A stretch of DNA of 64,000 nt from Neoceratodus forsteri. Lineage: Eukaryota > Chordata > Ceratodontiformes > Ceratodontidae. Every line of letters starts with the position of its first letter. Position 1 is the stretch's first letter. Positions 1 through 10,599 of the stretch are shown here, piece by piece. The position numbers were made by a program, and so were the translations under genes. The notes under the pieces were generated by a model. The model worked only from the letters and a program-made list of their open reading frames with translations, was not told the origin of the DNA and ran no database searches. The DNA lies in assembly GCA_016271365.2 (NCBI GenBank), contig CM057450.1:1803338967-1803402966 (forward strand), read 5' to 3'.

Positions 1-226
1 CTTCCGAGCATGATCTCTGCTGGGGAACTGAGGAGGATGGGGCACGCCCACACTTACATGGGAAAGACGATGTCAGGCGTCATTGTGGGTGGCCCTGGGT
101 GAGCTGCTGGCAAAAGTTTCCGTGTGGTCCCTAGTGCCTGACTGCTTATTGTTCCATAGGTGTGGCCTTACAGAATGAGATTCTTTAGAAGATCTATTAT
201 TATGAGTAAGTACATAACTGTTCCTT
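1..226 (+). mobile_element. Degraded right-terminal fragment of a B-like DIRS element
   Basis: No coding sequence is recognisable. The last 40 bases (about 188-225) follow the right terminus of family B (10,845-10,885 and 47,608-47,650): a GAAGATCTA start, then a GTAAG core and an ATAACTGT end, with scattered substitutions. The bases just upstream align only weakly with the B sequence before its terminus. I infer the tail of an older DIRS element whose body lies left of the window. The rest of the segment could be unrelated unique DNA. Confidence 0.4.
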
Positions 227-229
227 ACT

Positions 230-523
230 GGCCGGCCGGTGGTGCAGAGGGCTGTGAGGCACTGGATGCCTTACCTCGCGTCACCTACGACTACCGGGTT
301 TGAGATCGGGAGAAGAATTGAACAATTGACAGGCAGCTCCCTCTCTCGGGTGGAATTCATCCCACTGTAGTTATGCTGCCATTGGGTGGAGGTCCAGTGG
401 CTAGTGTAGGTGGGAGAAGGTGGCAAGTCACAGGAGGGCACTTAAGCTTCTGGCGATCATGCTCCACATGTGCACATGCAGCTGAGGTTCGAGGCGGGCG
501 AAAAACGGGCACAAAATCCATTT
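230..523 (+). repeat. tRNA-derived SINE, copy 1
   Basis: The 5' end has a tRNA-like head. GGTGGTGCAGAGG resembles a Pol III A box, and GGTTTGAGATC about 60 bases later resembles a B box (consensus GGTTCGANTCC). The body continues to a TA-rich tail. A related sequence lies on the minus strand at about 54,565-54,835; it shares the B box and a GGTGGCAA...CTTC-rich 3' part. There is no open frame of note. Exact ends and any target duplication were not resolved. Confidence 0.55.
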
Positions 524-548
524 TATATATATATATATATATATATAT
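524..548. repeat. (TA)n microsatellite
   Basis: About 12 uninterrupted TA dinucleotides lie immediately 3' of the SINE body and about 20 bases before the left end of DIRS B1. It probably grew from the SINE tail. Confidence 0.95.
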
Positions 549-566
549 GTAATCTGTATAAAACTG

Positions 567-790
567 ATCTTACGAGAAACAGCTCTTGCTGCAGGTTACA
601 CCACCAGGACTGGCTGCAGGCGCCAGGACCCCTATGGAAATTGTTAGCAGTATTCAGTTGGGACCAACGCCGGTCCAGCCCCGACATCAGGCACAGTACA
701 TAAGGGGCGGTCCTCCATAATCCCCAGTTCTTTTCCCACCGCGACTCGCCAGTATAGGCCTCTCGGTCTCTACCTAGCATACGATGACTT
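567..790 (+). repeat. B1 left inverted terminal repeat and leader
   Basis: Reverse complement of the B1 right end. It contains GCAGGTTACACC and a CCCCAGTTCTTTTCC block that is also present in B2 (42,170) and, as CCTCAATTCTTTCC, in E. That conserved block may mark the transcription start, but this is inference. Confidence 0.8.
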
Positions 791-816
791 AGAACTTACA
801 GAGTTTCTATCGACTA

Positions 817-849
817 ATGTCCTCTCAACCCCTTCATTTGAGGGTAACC
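817..849 (+). pseudogene. B1 gag, first 11 codons, interrupted by A1
   Basis: The ATG at 817 begins MSSQPLHLRVTF, the counterpart of the B2 gag start at 42,289 (MSSPTSGHSSK). The frame runs straight into the left end of A1 at 850. Gag resumes after A1 at 5,271, where the bases TTCAAAGTGTGCCTG align with CTCGAAGTGTGCTTG of B2. The six bases TTCAAA occur on both sides of A1, either as a short duplication or as terminus-host homology. Confidence 0.75.
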
Positions 850-1414
850 TTCAAACAACATGAAGTCTTGCTGTATTCTGACAATAGCAGTGAGTCCCAA
901 CCTTTGAACTGCCCTGGAGATGAAAGAGTTAACTTTCCATGCCAGGCATGGAACGCTGAGCTCGAGCTCGTTGAGACTCTGTCTGTTGTTCTTCAAACTC
1001 AATCCGTCAGATTCTTTACTCTGCCTCACTGAACAATCGCTCGGAAATTTCTCCTTCTGCTCAGTTCAATTTGTCGGTTAAAGTACCGCTTTTCTGATTT
1101 TCGACCGAATTTGAACTGTAACCTGTAGTTCAGTCTCTGTCTGTGGTATTTATGAGTACTAGATAGGTTTTATTTTATTCTATTCTGTGTGGAACTTGTA
1201 AACGGTTTATCAGTTCGGTTTGAACCGATCAAATTGTTTAAAAATTTTAAATTGTGCTTTTAGAGTGTGGTTACGGTTCTTATCGGTTCTAAAAAAAGGA
1301 TTTTATTACGGTTTTTCCACAACTCGTGACACGGTTGGGAACGGTTAGAACCAATAAGAGGGTCTTGCCTGGATGGATTGCCATAAACGGGTAAGTTTGG
1401 TTAGGACTGGCACT

Positions 1415-2607
1415 ATGTCTGAGAAACCCAAAAGAAAACCGGACCCACTGGGTTTCAACACTGCAGTGTGTGTGCGAAGTCTTTGCCAAGGCTGACCCCA
1501 CCACCTGTGTTCATTTTCTGGGTTTGACCACCTCAATGCAGACTGCCAGATTTGAAAACATTTCCTGCAGCTACCCTAGATAAGAGAGCTGGTAGGCTCA
1601 GGGATAGGGAGGCCAAAAAGTCCGCTGAACGGATGGCCAGCCGGTTCGGTTCAAACCGAACCAAAAGGAGTGCCCTCTGACCAGGGCGAGATTCTTCGGG
1701 CAAAGGAGAGCTGATTCTGAGGAGTCAGTTCGCTAAAAGAACTAGAAAGAAAAATCAGCTGGTGTGGAGCCAAAATTTTCTCTCCAACCGCTGAAGAAAT
1801 AGCCAAGCGATCAAAATAGTTCAGTCGCTTTCCCGGTTCCGACTGAACCGGCACCATCAGGCAGGCGCTCAGTTCGGCGGTTCCACCTGTTCTAAAGTAT
1901 GATTTAGAGGAATTTTATGAACCGGAGGAAGAGGAGTATGAGGAAAGTGAATGTGGATTTGAAAGTCTGATGTGCCCATTGACCCGACATCTTCCCAGAC
2001 AGACCTTCAGGAGTGTCTCCTCCTAGGCTTTCTGAGTCCCCTCCATTTCATGTTTTATTAAAAAGTGTCTGAAACCCTCCAGCTTCCTATGGAAGAAGCT
2101 GTGGATGACCAGGAGGATCCTGACTATGTGGAAATGATGGATATCCCAGAGTCTGGGAGGCTGTCTATTCCTTGCACAAATCTTTTGGGAAACAGACATT
2201 TAAGATTTTAAAGACTCCTAACACTATACCTCCTGTGGATAAGAGAATGGACAAGAGGTATACATTGTCAGGCTCTGACACGGAGTTCCTTACACAACAA
2301 TGCAGCCATGTTGGGTAGTGCAGGCTGCAGCCTGTGATAAGGCAAACATTCCTTGGCTTCACACACCCGGACAAGGACTCCAGGAGGATTGATGCCATGG
2401 CAAAGAAACAGTACATGGCAGCATCCTTGGGACTCAGACAGACCAATTATATGGCCTATACTGCTAGGTATCAAAATCCAGATGGGACACTGTTATGGCT
2501 CTAGCAAAACAGGTCCCTGGCCAGCTTGCCAAGGAGCTGGAGCAGGTGGCTGCTGATGTGATTGAGGCATCCAAGGTGCAATTCCATGCTGCAGTAGACT
2601 CAATTTT
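1415..2607 (+). pseudogene. A1 gag remnant
   Basis: The ATG at 1,415 starts MSEKPKRKPDPLGF. The same start (MSEKPKREP) is found in fragment A3 at 57,882, where a C-x-x-C-G knuckle-like motif follows. The remainder is broken by many stops and frameshifts. A recognisable late gag piece at about 2,380-2,490 reads AKKQYMAASLGLRQ and similar. Gag structural proteins of DIRS elements package RNA; that role is assumed from position only. The 3' end is joined abnormally to RNase H at about 2,607. Confidence 0.6.
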
Positions 2608-2910
2608 TTCCAAATCTGTTCAGAACAAAGTTGTACAGGTCAGAACAGACAACACCACCACATGTGGTACATCAACAAGCAAGGGGCACTCGGTCTAGAC
2701 CTTGTGCAATCAAGCAATGAAGTTTTGGTCTCTGGCTTATTCCCTGAACACCTCCCTTCACGGCAGTTCACCTCCCAGGCAAGGACAATGTCCTGGCAGA
2801 TGCTCTCAGCAGGATTTCCCAGGCCATCACGAATGGTCACTGGACCCCTGGTCCTGGAGGTGGTATTTGCCAGATGGGGCACCCATGAGATAGATCTTTT
2901 TGCAGCCCCA
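2608..2910 (+). pseudogene. A1 RNase H remnant
   Basis: Frames around 2,610-2,690 encode FSKSVQNKVVQVRTDNTTT, with a following MWYINKQG in another frame. The same segment in A2 (minus strand, about 63,540-63,620) is preceded by the RNase H-like LLELRAVFLALQAF. Here the upstream part, with the first catalytic Asp, and the whole RT are gone; gag sequence adjoins directly. Further down, FARWGTHEIDLFAAP is the conserved segment between RNase H and YR. Non-functional. Confidence 0.75.
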
Positions 2911-3214
2911 GACAATCACCAACTTCCCTTTTTGCTGCAGGACCCCAGTGTTGGGCTGAGTCCCTCTGGATGCCTTAGTTCTCAATGGGAAGGAAGTTTC
3001 TCTATGCTTTTTCCCCTTCCTCTTCTGTTCAAAGTGCTAGTCAAAATCAGATCTCAGCCCTGCAAGATGATCCTGATTGCTCCAGATTGGCCAGACAACC
3101 CTGGTATCCACTTCTACTGTCCTTAGCAGTCCATCTTCCCCGTGTCTTCCCAGGAATCACAACCTGTTAACCTGTGCTCAGGGAGGGTTTGGTACCAACC
3201 TCAAATCTCTCAAT

Positions 3215-4262
3215 CTCAAGGCCTGGCTCTTGAAGAGTTAGAGTTTGCTGGTTTACACCTCTTCCAAGGTGTAATGGATATTCTGAAGGCTTCTAGAAAA
3301 CCTTCCACCAGGGCTACTTATAATTCCAATTGGAAGAGGTTTTCCATATGGTGCTCTGGAAAGCATATTTCCCAGAATCTGCTGATTTACTCACAGTCCT
3401 GGATTATATGGTCACTTAAATACCTTGGGGCTGAGACCAGCTACCCTAAAAGTGCATCTGGCAGCTGTGTCTGCTTTTATTTCAGCAGGTAAACCTCTTC
3501 TTTCAGCTCACCCTGTATTCTCCAAGTTTTTCAAGGGATTGCTTCACACCAACCTCCATTCAGGGCCCCTGCCCCTGCTTGGGACCTTAATGTTTGCATT
3601 GCTCAGCTTCAGCAACCTCCCTTGAGCCTTTCTTTCAGCAGAGCTTAAGTACTTGACTTGGAAGACTGTGTTTCTGGTAGCAATCACTTCTGGCAGATGC
3701 ATAAGTGAATTACAAGCTTTGTCAGTGGAGCCTGATTTTATCTCCTTTCATAGAGATAAGGTGGTCTTCAGGACTAACAGGAAGTTCTTGCCTAAGGTGG
3801 TTTCAAATTTCCACCTTAATCAATCTATATCTCTTCCAGTGTACTTCACTGACCATTCCTCCTCTGGCAGAGAAGGCTACACAGCTTAGATGTGAAGAGA
3901 GCCCTTAGTTACTACATAGAGCTGTACTCAAGGGTCAGAGGTTTGACTCCTCCAACTGTTCCTCACTTATGGTGAGGTTGGTAAGGGAAACCTCGTACTA
4001 AAAGATCCATTGCCAGGTGGATTGTCTCTTGTATCCAATTCTGCTATGCAAACTGGGTAAGGTTCCTCCTCAGGCCTGAGGCTCACTCTACCAGAGGTCA
4101 GCTGCTTCCTGGCTGCGGCCAGGGACATCCCTATTCTAGAGATGTCAAGCAGCTACCTGGAAAAACAGTTCATACTTTTACCAAGCATTACTCTCTGGAT
4201 ATCCAGGCTAGGAGTGATGCTCGGTTTGGCACAAGCTGTGCTTCGGAGCCTATTTCCTAACG
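3215..4262 (+). pseudogene. A1 tyrosine recombinase remnant
   Basis: The core-binding half is seen at 3,225-3,500 (LEELEFAGLHL, ATYNSNWKRFSIWC, then LKVHLAAVSAFIS in the next frame). The catalytic half starts at 3,653 with FLVAITSGRCISELQAL, where relatives have SARRISELQAL; the catalytic Arg region is altered here. An AHSTRG box (HxxR) lies near 4,085, and the nucleophile motif VHTFTKHYSLDI has its Tyr codon at 4,189-4,191. DIRS YRs integrate circular DNA intermediates. At least three frameshifts break this copy. Confidence 0.8.
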
Positions 4263-4302
4263 CTCTGTCCTCCTCCATGGAGGTACTGCTTTAGTAGTTC
4301 AG

Positions 4303-4400
4303 CATATGTCATAATATAGCAAGACTTCATGTTGTTTGAAGAAAAATTACTCACCTTGGTAATGTTGTTTCTTCTATTGGAGTCTTGCTATATTATGACC
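4303..4400 (+). repeat. A1 internal complementary region (ICR)
   Basis: Bases 4,303-4,340 are the reverse complement of the left terminus (ACTTCATGTTGTTTGAA). Bases 4,341-4,400 are the reverse complement of the right terminus (ATTACTCACCTTGGTAAT, GTTGTTTCTTC). The two meet at 4,340/4,341, which therefore mirrors the junction of a circularised element. This is the diagnostic DIRS arrangement. Confidence 0.85.
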
Positions 4401-5270
4401 TGCCCTCTCAGAACCTCTGTTTTTGGGATGTGGGTGAGCAGTGCAGTGTTAGGCACTTAGTAGGTGCCCACCTTGTTGTTTTTCACCCTTCTTTTGGGGT
4501 GGCTTGGTGTTGTGTTTTTCATTTTTAGGTCTCTGACTTGAGTCTTTGTTTTGGGACCAAAAATGTGTTCTTATGTTTAGTAGCCAGTTGGCTAGTGTAG
4601 GTTTACAGCTTCCACACAGGACCTTAGTGAGTTTAGCTCAGAAAGATCTGACGGTTTGAGTTTGAAGAACAACAGACAGAATTTCAACCGAGCTCGAGCT
4701 CAGCTGCTCCATGCCTGGCATGGAAAGTTAACTCTTTCACCTCGGGCAGTTCAAGGTTGGGACTCACTGAATATGTCATAATAGCAAGACTCCAATAGAA
4801 GAAACAACATTACCAAGGTGAGCATTTTTCTTCTGGCCCCGCCCTCTCAGAACCTCTGTTTTTGGGATGTGGGTGGGCAGTGCAGTGTTGGCACTCAGTA
4901 GGTGCCACCTTGTTTTTTCATCTTCTTTTTCTTGGGGTGAGGGGTGTTGTGTTTTTCATTTTTGCGGTCTCCTGACTTGAGTCTTTGTTTTGGGACCAAA
5001 ATGTGTTTTATGTTTAGTAGCCAGTTGGCTAGTGTAGGTTTACAGCTTCCACACAGGGCCTTAGTGAGTTTAGCTCGTAAAGATCTGACGGTTTGAGTTT
5101 GAAGAACAACAGATAGAGTCTCAACCGAGCTCGAGCTCATCGCTCCATGCCTGGCATGGAAAGTTAACTCTTTCATCTCCGGGCAGTTTGAAGGTTGGGA
5201 CTCACTGCTATTGTCAGAATACAGCAAGACTCATTAGAAGAAACAACATTACTAAGGTGAGTGATTTTTC
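4401..5270 (+). repeat. A1 right ITR, tandemly duplicated
   Basis: Two direct copies of about 440 bp (from 4,402 and from 4,841) each start GCCCTCTCAGAACCTC. Each runs through the reverse complement of the leader and ends in the family terminus (GAAACAACATTAC followed by GGTGAG). A2 on the minus strand has only one such copy (61,380 to about 61,830). Only the outer copy matches the left ITR variants of A1. Confidence 0.85.
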
Positions 5271-7250
5271 TTTCAAAGTGTGCCTGTGGAAAACAGATTC
5301 CTTTCAAGGATCCTCATTCCTCCTAATGCGTTGCTTAGGCCCGGACCACGATACTAAAGCCTGCACCTTTGCCAGGGGTTCAACAGCCGCACCAGGATCC
5401 CGCCACAAGGCACTTCAGGCTTACCTGCTAGGGGAAACACTTAACAGTATGGACAAGGAACCTTCCTCCAGGGGCAATTCTTCCTCCAAGGTCCAGATCC
5501 CGAACTGGGCCTTGGACTCGCATGGAGCTCAGGCTCCACCCGATCGAACCGCCTCCCTCAAGGGCTAGGTCTCAGCCCCTCCGTCAAGATCCGGCTTCCA
5601 GCTGTTCTTCGACTCTTCAGCCCATTAAGACCTCCAGGCCCTCGGATTCTCTACTCCCTCTCGGCCTCTTCAAAGTCCTCAGAACACCACAAGTCTTCCT
5701 CTTCCACCCGATGTCAGGACCCCGACTCCAGGTCCATCTCCCAGCCCCTAGCGGCCCAGACCCTCCACCCAGGAAGACGAGGATCTGATGTCCCTCAAGC
5801 AGACAGACGGACCCGGCGTCAGCCAAGCACCGACATCGGCCAGGCATTCGGCGCCGAGAACATCAGCCAAGCACCAGACGCTGGCCAGGCGCTCACCGAC
5901 CCAAAGTCGCTGGGCCAAGCGACCGATCGCCAGCCTCACCGGAGCTGAAGACCGCCCCCAGTCACCGGTTGACACCAGTCACAGGGACTCTACGGAGGAG
6001 GACACTGCGCTGTTCAAGACCAGGCGGGGCGACACAGAGGATGCTGGGCTTCCGAGTGAACCTTCACCCACCCGGAGACCCCGACCCTGCCGACAGAACA
6101 CGGCGCCAGGCCCGTCGTTGTTCATGAATATTCAAGAAGTAAGAACTCTTTACTTTCTGATGGGATACCATCCAAAAAGCGTGGGTCCCAGTGATCCTCC
6201 TCCTACTACTCCTTCACCTCCTACGCCTCCTCCTCCACTACAGAGGCCAGCAGGACGACCACCAACTCCCAAGGAGCAGACTCCACCTCCTAGGGGTAGA
6301 TCTCAGGATGGAGAAGGCCTCCTCAAGATCTCCTTCAGGATCTCCCAGCCCCAAGCGACCCAGGCGTTGGCAGTATACCCGTCAGGCGAGGACTCCAGAT
6401 CGGATACCTCGGATTACTCCAGATCCCTTCTCCACTCAGCATTTCATCACCTGACCCACATGACCTTCTCAGGTCTCCTCCGGATGACCCCTCTTTCTCT
6501 GAGATCATGAGGCACATCCAGGACAACATGGGATGGGATGCTGAAGAACTCGACCCGAAGACAGCGCCTTGCCTGCTATCTTCGCAGAAAGATCCAAAGC
6601 CTGTGGTAGTGCCACCTTGGTAGACACCTCTGTGAATGTCACCAAGGCTGCGTGGAAACGTCCTGAGTCCACTCCTGCGTGCCGAAGAAAGCTGACCGCC
6701 TGTACAAGGCCCCGGAGAGGACCAGTACTTGGCTCAACAACCTCTGGCAGACTCCCTGGTCATTACGGCCTCACATGACCAGTCCCAAAGACCGAAACAC
6801 ATGAGCACATTAGCCACGGACCAGGAATCCAAACAATTGACACCCTGAGAGACGCATGTATGCGATTGCTAAATGCTCCATCAGGTCCCTGAACTACCTA
6901 ACCCACATGGTACAGTTTCATAACGCCTATGGGAACAAGGCCAGGACCTGGTTGATAAACTTCGGATGGTGTGCAGAAGGCGGTGCTCCTATACCTCCTC
7001 TGCACAGGGTCTGATGTGGGAACCCATGTACTACGAGCAGCATATGATTCTGGGACTCATCCGCCAGAGCTGCAGCTTCAGGCATCTGTCTCCAGCGACA
7101 CTCTTGGCTCCGTGTCTCCGGCTTCACCCTGCACGACAGAAGAACATTCTTGATGTCCCATACAACGGTGAAGTACTATTTGGTGAACCCTCGAGAGGGT
7201 GATCACCAAACTTCAGGACGCTGGAAGGCAGTCAGGTCTGTACAGGCCAT
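5271..7250 (+). pseudogene. B1 gag remnant, main part
   Basis: After A1 the frame gives a knuckle-like RCLGPDHDTKAC (C-L-G-x-D-H-x4-C), which B2 and family C share. A long Pro/Ser/Arg-rich stretch follows; an open frame at 5,788-6,510 covers part of it. The conserved DDPSFSEIMRHIQ...NMGWDAEELD is at about 6,485-6,560 in two frames. A later piece around 6,860-7,200 corresponds to the B2 C-terminal gag at 43,700-44,040. Gag presumably forms the ribonucleoprotein particle. Several indels break it. Confidence 0.7.
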
Positions 7251-7259
7251 GTACAGACC

Positions 7260-9010
7260 CAGGCCGGTTCACTTCGTGTGAACCAGAGCCGTTTTCGCAG
7301 CCGGCAACAAAGACAACAGCCACGCGTTCCAGCCAACAACAAAGGGGCTCCTTTCAGCGAAAAGCCCAGGCTAAGTCGTCCCCAGGCAGAGCCAGCGTTA
7401 CACTAAACCAGCCCAGCGTGCAGGAACCAGTGCTGCCACAGCATGACTCCTTCCCGGCCCCACCCTCCTCTGGATCAACGGGTGCAAAAGGTCGGGGTCA
7501 CATCGTTCGCCACTTTTCTGGGTGGCGATCGGTGCCACCGACCAGTGGGTTCTCCAGTTGCTCAAGAAAGGGCCATTTCATAGAATTTCTTGACCACCCA
7601 CTGGCAAAACCTCCCTGCTTTCCCGTTATTCAGGTCAGCGCCTGCTTATACGGCAGGAGGTGCTCACGCCCTGGAAGAAGAAGCGATCGAGCACGCTCCA
7701 CAGAACCAGAGGGATGCAGAAATTATTCTCACTTCTTTCTGGCTCCCAAGAAAACAGGGGATCTCCATCCAATCCTGGACCTCAGCGACCTCAAAGAGTT
7801 GGTCCTGTACAAACACTTCGCATGGTGACCCTTCCAGGTCTGATTCCCATGCTCAAGCAAAGCACCTTTCTAGCGTTTATGGACATGCAGGGCGCCTACC
7901 TGCATATACCCATCGCTCAAGCACACAGGCAGTTTCTGTGCTTGAGTTCCAGGGCCACCATTATCAGTTCCTAGCCCACCCTTCGGACTGTCATCAGCAC
8001 CTCGGTATTCACGAGTGTATGGCAGTCGTAGCGGCAACTCTGAGGAGGCAAGGCCACTCGTGTTCCCCTACCTGGACGGCTGGCTTCTCATGGGCCCTCT
8101 CGTGAGGCCTTGATGTCCGCCATTCACTATACTCTGTCTCTGTTCAAGACGCTGGGCATCTTGATCAATCAAGAGAAGTATTGTCTGGTTCTGCCTCAGA
8201 CCCTGCAGTTCATAGGCGCAGTCCTGGACACCCATCCAAGGGAAAGCTTTTCTTCCCAGGACAGAGCAGAACACATCAGACCCCTCATCAGGGACATTTC
8301 GGCAAAGAAGACCGTTCCTGCCAGATTGATCCTTTGTCTGCTCGGACACATGGCTGCAGCCATTGCAACAGTCCGCTTGCTCGTCTTCACATGCGGGTCA
8401 CCCAGTGGATGTTACAGGTCCAATGGGATCAAAATCAAGATCTGCAGCTTCCAATCCTGATCACAAGACTGTAATCCGGATTGGGAATGGTGGCTAGATC
8501 CAAGAATCTATCGGAGGGGTCACCTTCATTGCGCCATCTCTGATTGTGACACTCTCCACAGACGCCTCAGGCACGGATGGGAGCACACCTCAATGGTGTC
8601 CAGTCTCAGGGCTTGTGGACAGCCCAAGAGTCTCATCTCCACATAAACATCCTGGAAATGAGAGCAGTTCTTCGTGCCCTGCAGGCCTTCCAGTCGGAGA
8701 TTCCACCGAGTACTCTTCTGTTCCAAACAGACAATTCAGCGGTGATGTATTACCTCAACAAACAAGGAGGCACCCATTCCTACCCGCTTTGCAGGGAGGC
8801 GATGAGGGTGTGGGATGGGGCTTTGCAGCAGCGCAAACCTCATTGCTGTTCACGTCCCCAGGAGTGGACAACGCATCGCAGACAGCCTGAGCCGCTCTCA
8901 GGCCAGAGTCCACGAGTGGGAACTACTTCAGGAGGTAGTAGAGGATCTGTTTCACAGATGGGGTACACCAGAGTTAGACCTTTTCGGCGTCCCCATCCAG
9001 CATAAAATTG
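7260..9010 (+). pseudogene. B1 reverse transcriptase-RNase H remnant
   Basis: RT signatures in order: PKKTGDLHPILDLSDLKE (about 7,748-7,800), then FMDMQGAYLHIPIAQAH (about 7,875), then the catalytic box FPYLDGW at 8,063-8,083. The box reads YLDG instead of YLDD, so the second catalytic Asp is lost. GAVLDTHP follows at 8,215. RNase H is visible as LSTDAS (8,550), LEMRAVLRALQAF (8,655) and QTDNSAVMYYLNKQGG (8,725). These motifs lie in different frames. Homology to DIRS pol is clear; activity is excluded. Confidence 0.88.
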
Positions 9011-9329
9011 CCCAAGTTTTGCTCGCTAGATCCAGGGCCTGGTGTTTTTTGGCGAGGCCGTTGTCCCTCTCCTGAAGGGCATATTCCTCTATGCCTTTCC
9101 CCTTTCCGTTGATCCAAAGGATTCTTCTGAAACTTTGCAGAGAGCAAGCGACGCTAATACTTATCATGCCGTTCTGGCCCAGGCAGATCTGGTTCCCTCT
9201 GCTACATTAGCTATCCGGGAACCTCCTGTACCTCTGCCAATCAGCTCTCACTTGTCTCAGGAGGAGAGCTCCTTGGTCCATCCGGACCTTCGTTCACTGA
9301 GCCTGCACGCTTGGCTCCTAGAGACATAG

Positions 9330-10300
9330 CCATTTTGCAACACGGGTCTCTGATGAGGTAGCTGATGTGCTGGCGGCCGCAGAAAACCGCCACTCACGCT
9401 ACTTATGCCATGAAATGGCACCGGTTTTGTCTATGGGCCTGCGTGGGGGTTTTGCCTCTAGACTGTCCAGAAAAGTCGGTCTTGGACTACCTCCTGTCTC
9501 TTTTTCAGACAGGCTTGGCCTACTCCTCAATCAAAGTACACCTCTGTGCCATATCAGCCTTCATTGTTCGACAGGCCAATGCACCATATCCCAGTTGGAC
9601 AATGCACGAGCCTTCCCGAGAAGTAGTCTCCACCTTAGACCTCCAATTAGGATCCAATTCTGCCATGTGATCTACCCTTTGTCCTGGAGCAGCTCACTCA
9701 CTGCCACCCTTTGAACCAGCCACGGATTACGAGCTACGCTTCTCACTTGGAAGACGTTGTTTTTAGTTGCCGTTACTTCGCCAGAAGAATTTCTGAACTC
9801 CATGCACTCATGTGCAAAGAGCCTTATTTGGTTTTTCACCAAGACAGGGTATCCCACGGACTAATCCCAAATTTCTGCCTAAGGTGGTCTCAGCTCTCAA
9901 CCTTAATCAAGACATTGATATACCAGTGTACTTCCCAACTATTGAATCGAGGAGAGGCCCTATTGCACACTCTAGATGTGCATAGGTGTCTCCGATACTA
10001 CCTGACCAGAACCAAACACCACGAAAATCAGACCAGCTGTTTGTCTCCTTTGCCCACAAGATGATGGGAACTCCTGTTTTCAAACAGTCGCTGTCCAGGT
10101 GGCTCATTCAGTGTATCACGTTCTGTTACCAGAAGTGCAAGAAACCCTTACAGGGCCTGGTTAGGGTCATTTCCACAGGGGTGGCTACTTCCTTTGCGGC
10201 CCTTAAGTATGTGTCCACCCTCGGCCATCTGTGCTACAGCTACTTGGTGCTCCGTGCACACTTTCATCAGGCATTATAGCCTGGCTATTACGTCGAGCTA
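9330..10300 (+). pseudogene. B1 tyrosine recombinase remnant
   Basis: Core-binding motifs: ATYAMKWHRFCLWACVG (9,397) and YSSIKVHLCAISAFIV (about 9,522). The catalytic Arg region is at about 9,755-9,800 (LFLVAVTS, then ARRISELHALMCKEPYLVF one frame over). The HxxR region near 10,165-10,180 carries an indel relative to B2. GVATSFAAL and the nucleophile motif HTFIRHYSLAI follow, with the Tyr codon at 10,275-10,277. Overall this is a nearly complete YR broken by a few frameshifts. Confidence 0.85.
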
Positions 10301-10415
10301 AGAGCAGGTTTTGGTCTAGCAGTCCTTCAAAGACTTCTGTCTTAGGCTTCAGTTTCATTAAAGATTTCACCTTCCCTCCTCCCAATGGTGTGGGATTTCC
10401 TGATTGCTTGGGAAT

Positions 10416-10525
10416 CAGTCCTATGGTGTAACCTGCTGCAAGAGCTGTTTCTTGAAGTAAGATAGTACAGTTACGTAAGAACTTACCGTAACAGTAGATC
10501 TTCGAGAACAGCTCTTGCAGCAGGT
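10416..10525 (+). repeat. B1 internal complementary region
   Basis: Bases 10,416-10,463 are the reverse complement of the left terminus, ending CAAGTAAGAT-like. Bases 10,464-10,525 are the reverse complement of the right terminus and include ACAGTTACGTAAGAACTTAC. The join at 10,463/10,464 mirrors the predicted circle junction. Confidence 0.85.
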
Positions 10526-10599
10526 ACTTCCTCCCACCATGCCCGCTGGAGGTAGATTCTAGTTCCAACATCCTTCTCCTAGGATCAGGCGTCTCAGCA

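Larger units (their letters stand above)
850..5270 (+). mobile_element. DIRS retrotransposon A1 (family A), nested in B1
   Basis: The left end TTCAAACAACATGAAG starts a terminal repeat whose stretch at 871-900, TATTCTGACAATAGCAGTGAG, is matched in reverse complement at about 5,200-5,225. Internal copies of this region read TATTATGACATATGCAGTGAG instead, so the outermost arms belong together. Order: ITR, leader, gag, RNase H, YR, ICR, partial ITR, ITR. RT is missing. The own length is about 4.4 kb. The insertion lies inside B1 gag and so is younger than B1. Its right end carries the ACTAAGGTGAGTGAT core. Confidence 0.88.

Noticed and set aside
2662..3126. A 154-codon open frame over the A1 RNase H-YR linker as a separate gene
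   Set aside because: It is a chance run through several pol segments; the conserved motifs lie in it only partly and continue in other frames.
5788..6510. The 240-codon proline-rich frame as an independent gene
   Set aside because: It lies inside B1 gag and matches the same zone of B2.
7199..9075. Endogenous retrovirus or LTR element
   Set aside because: No LTRs, protease, integrase or envelope; the order RT-RNase H-YR with inverted ends and an ICR identifies DIRS elements.
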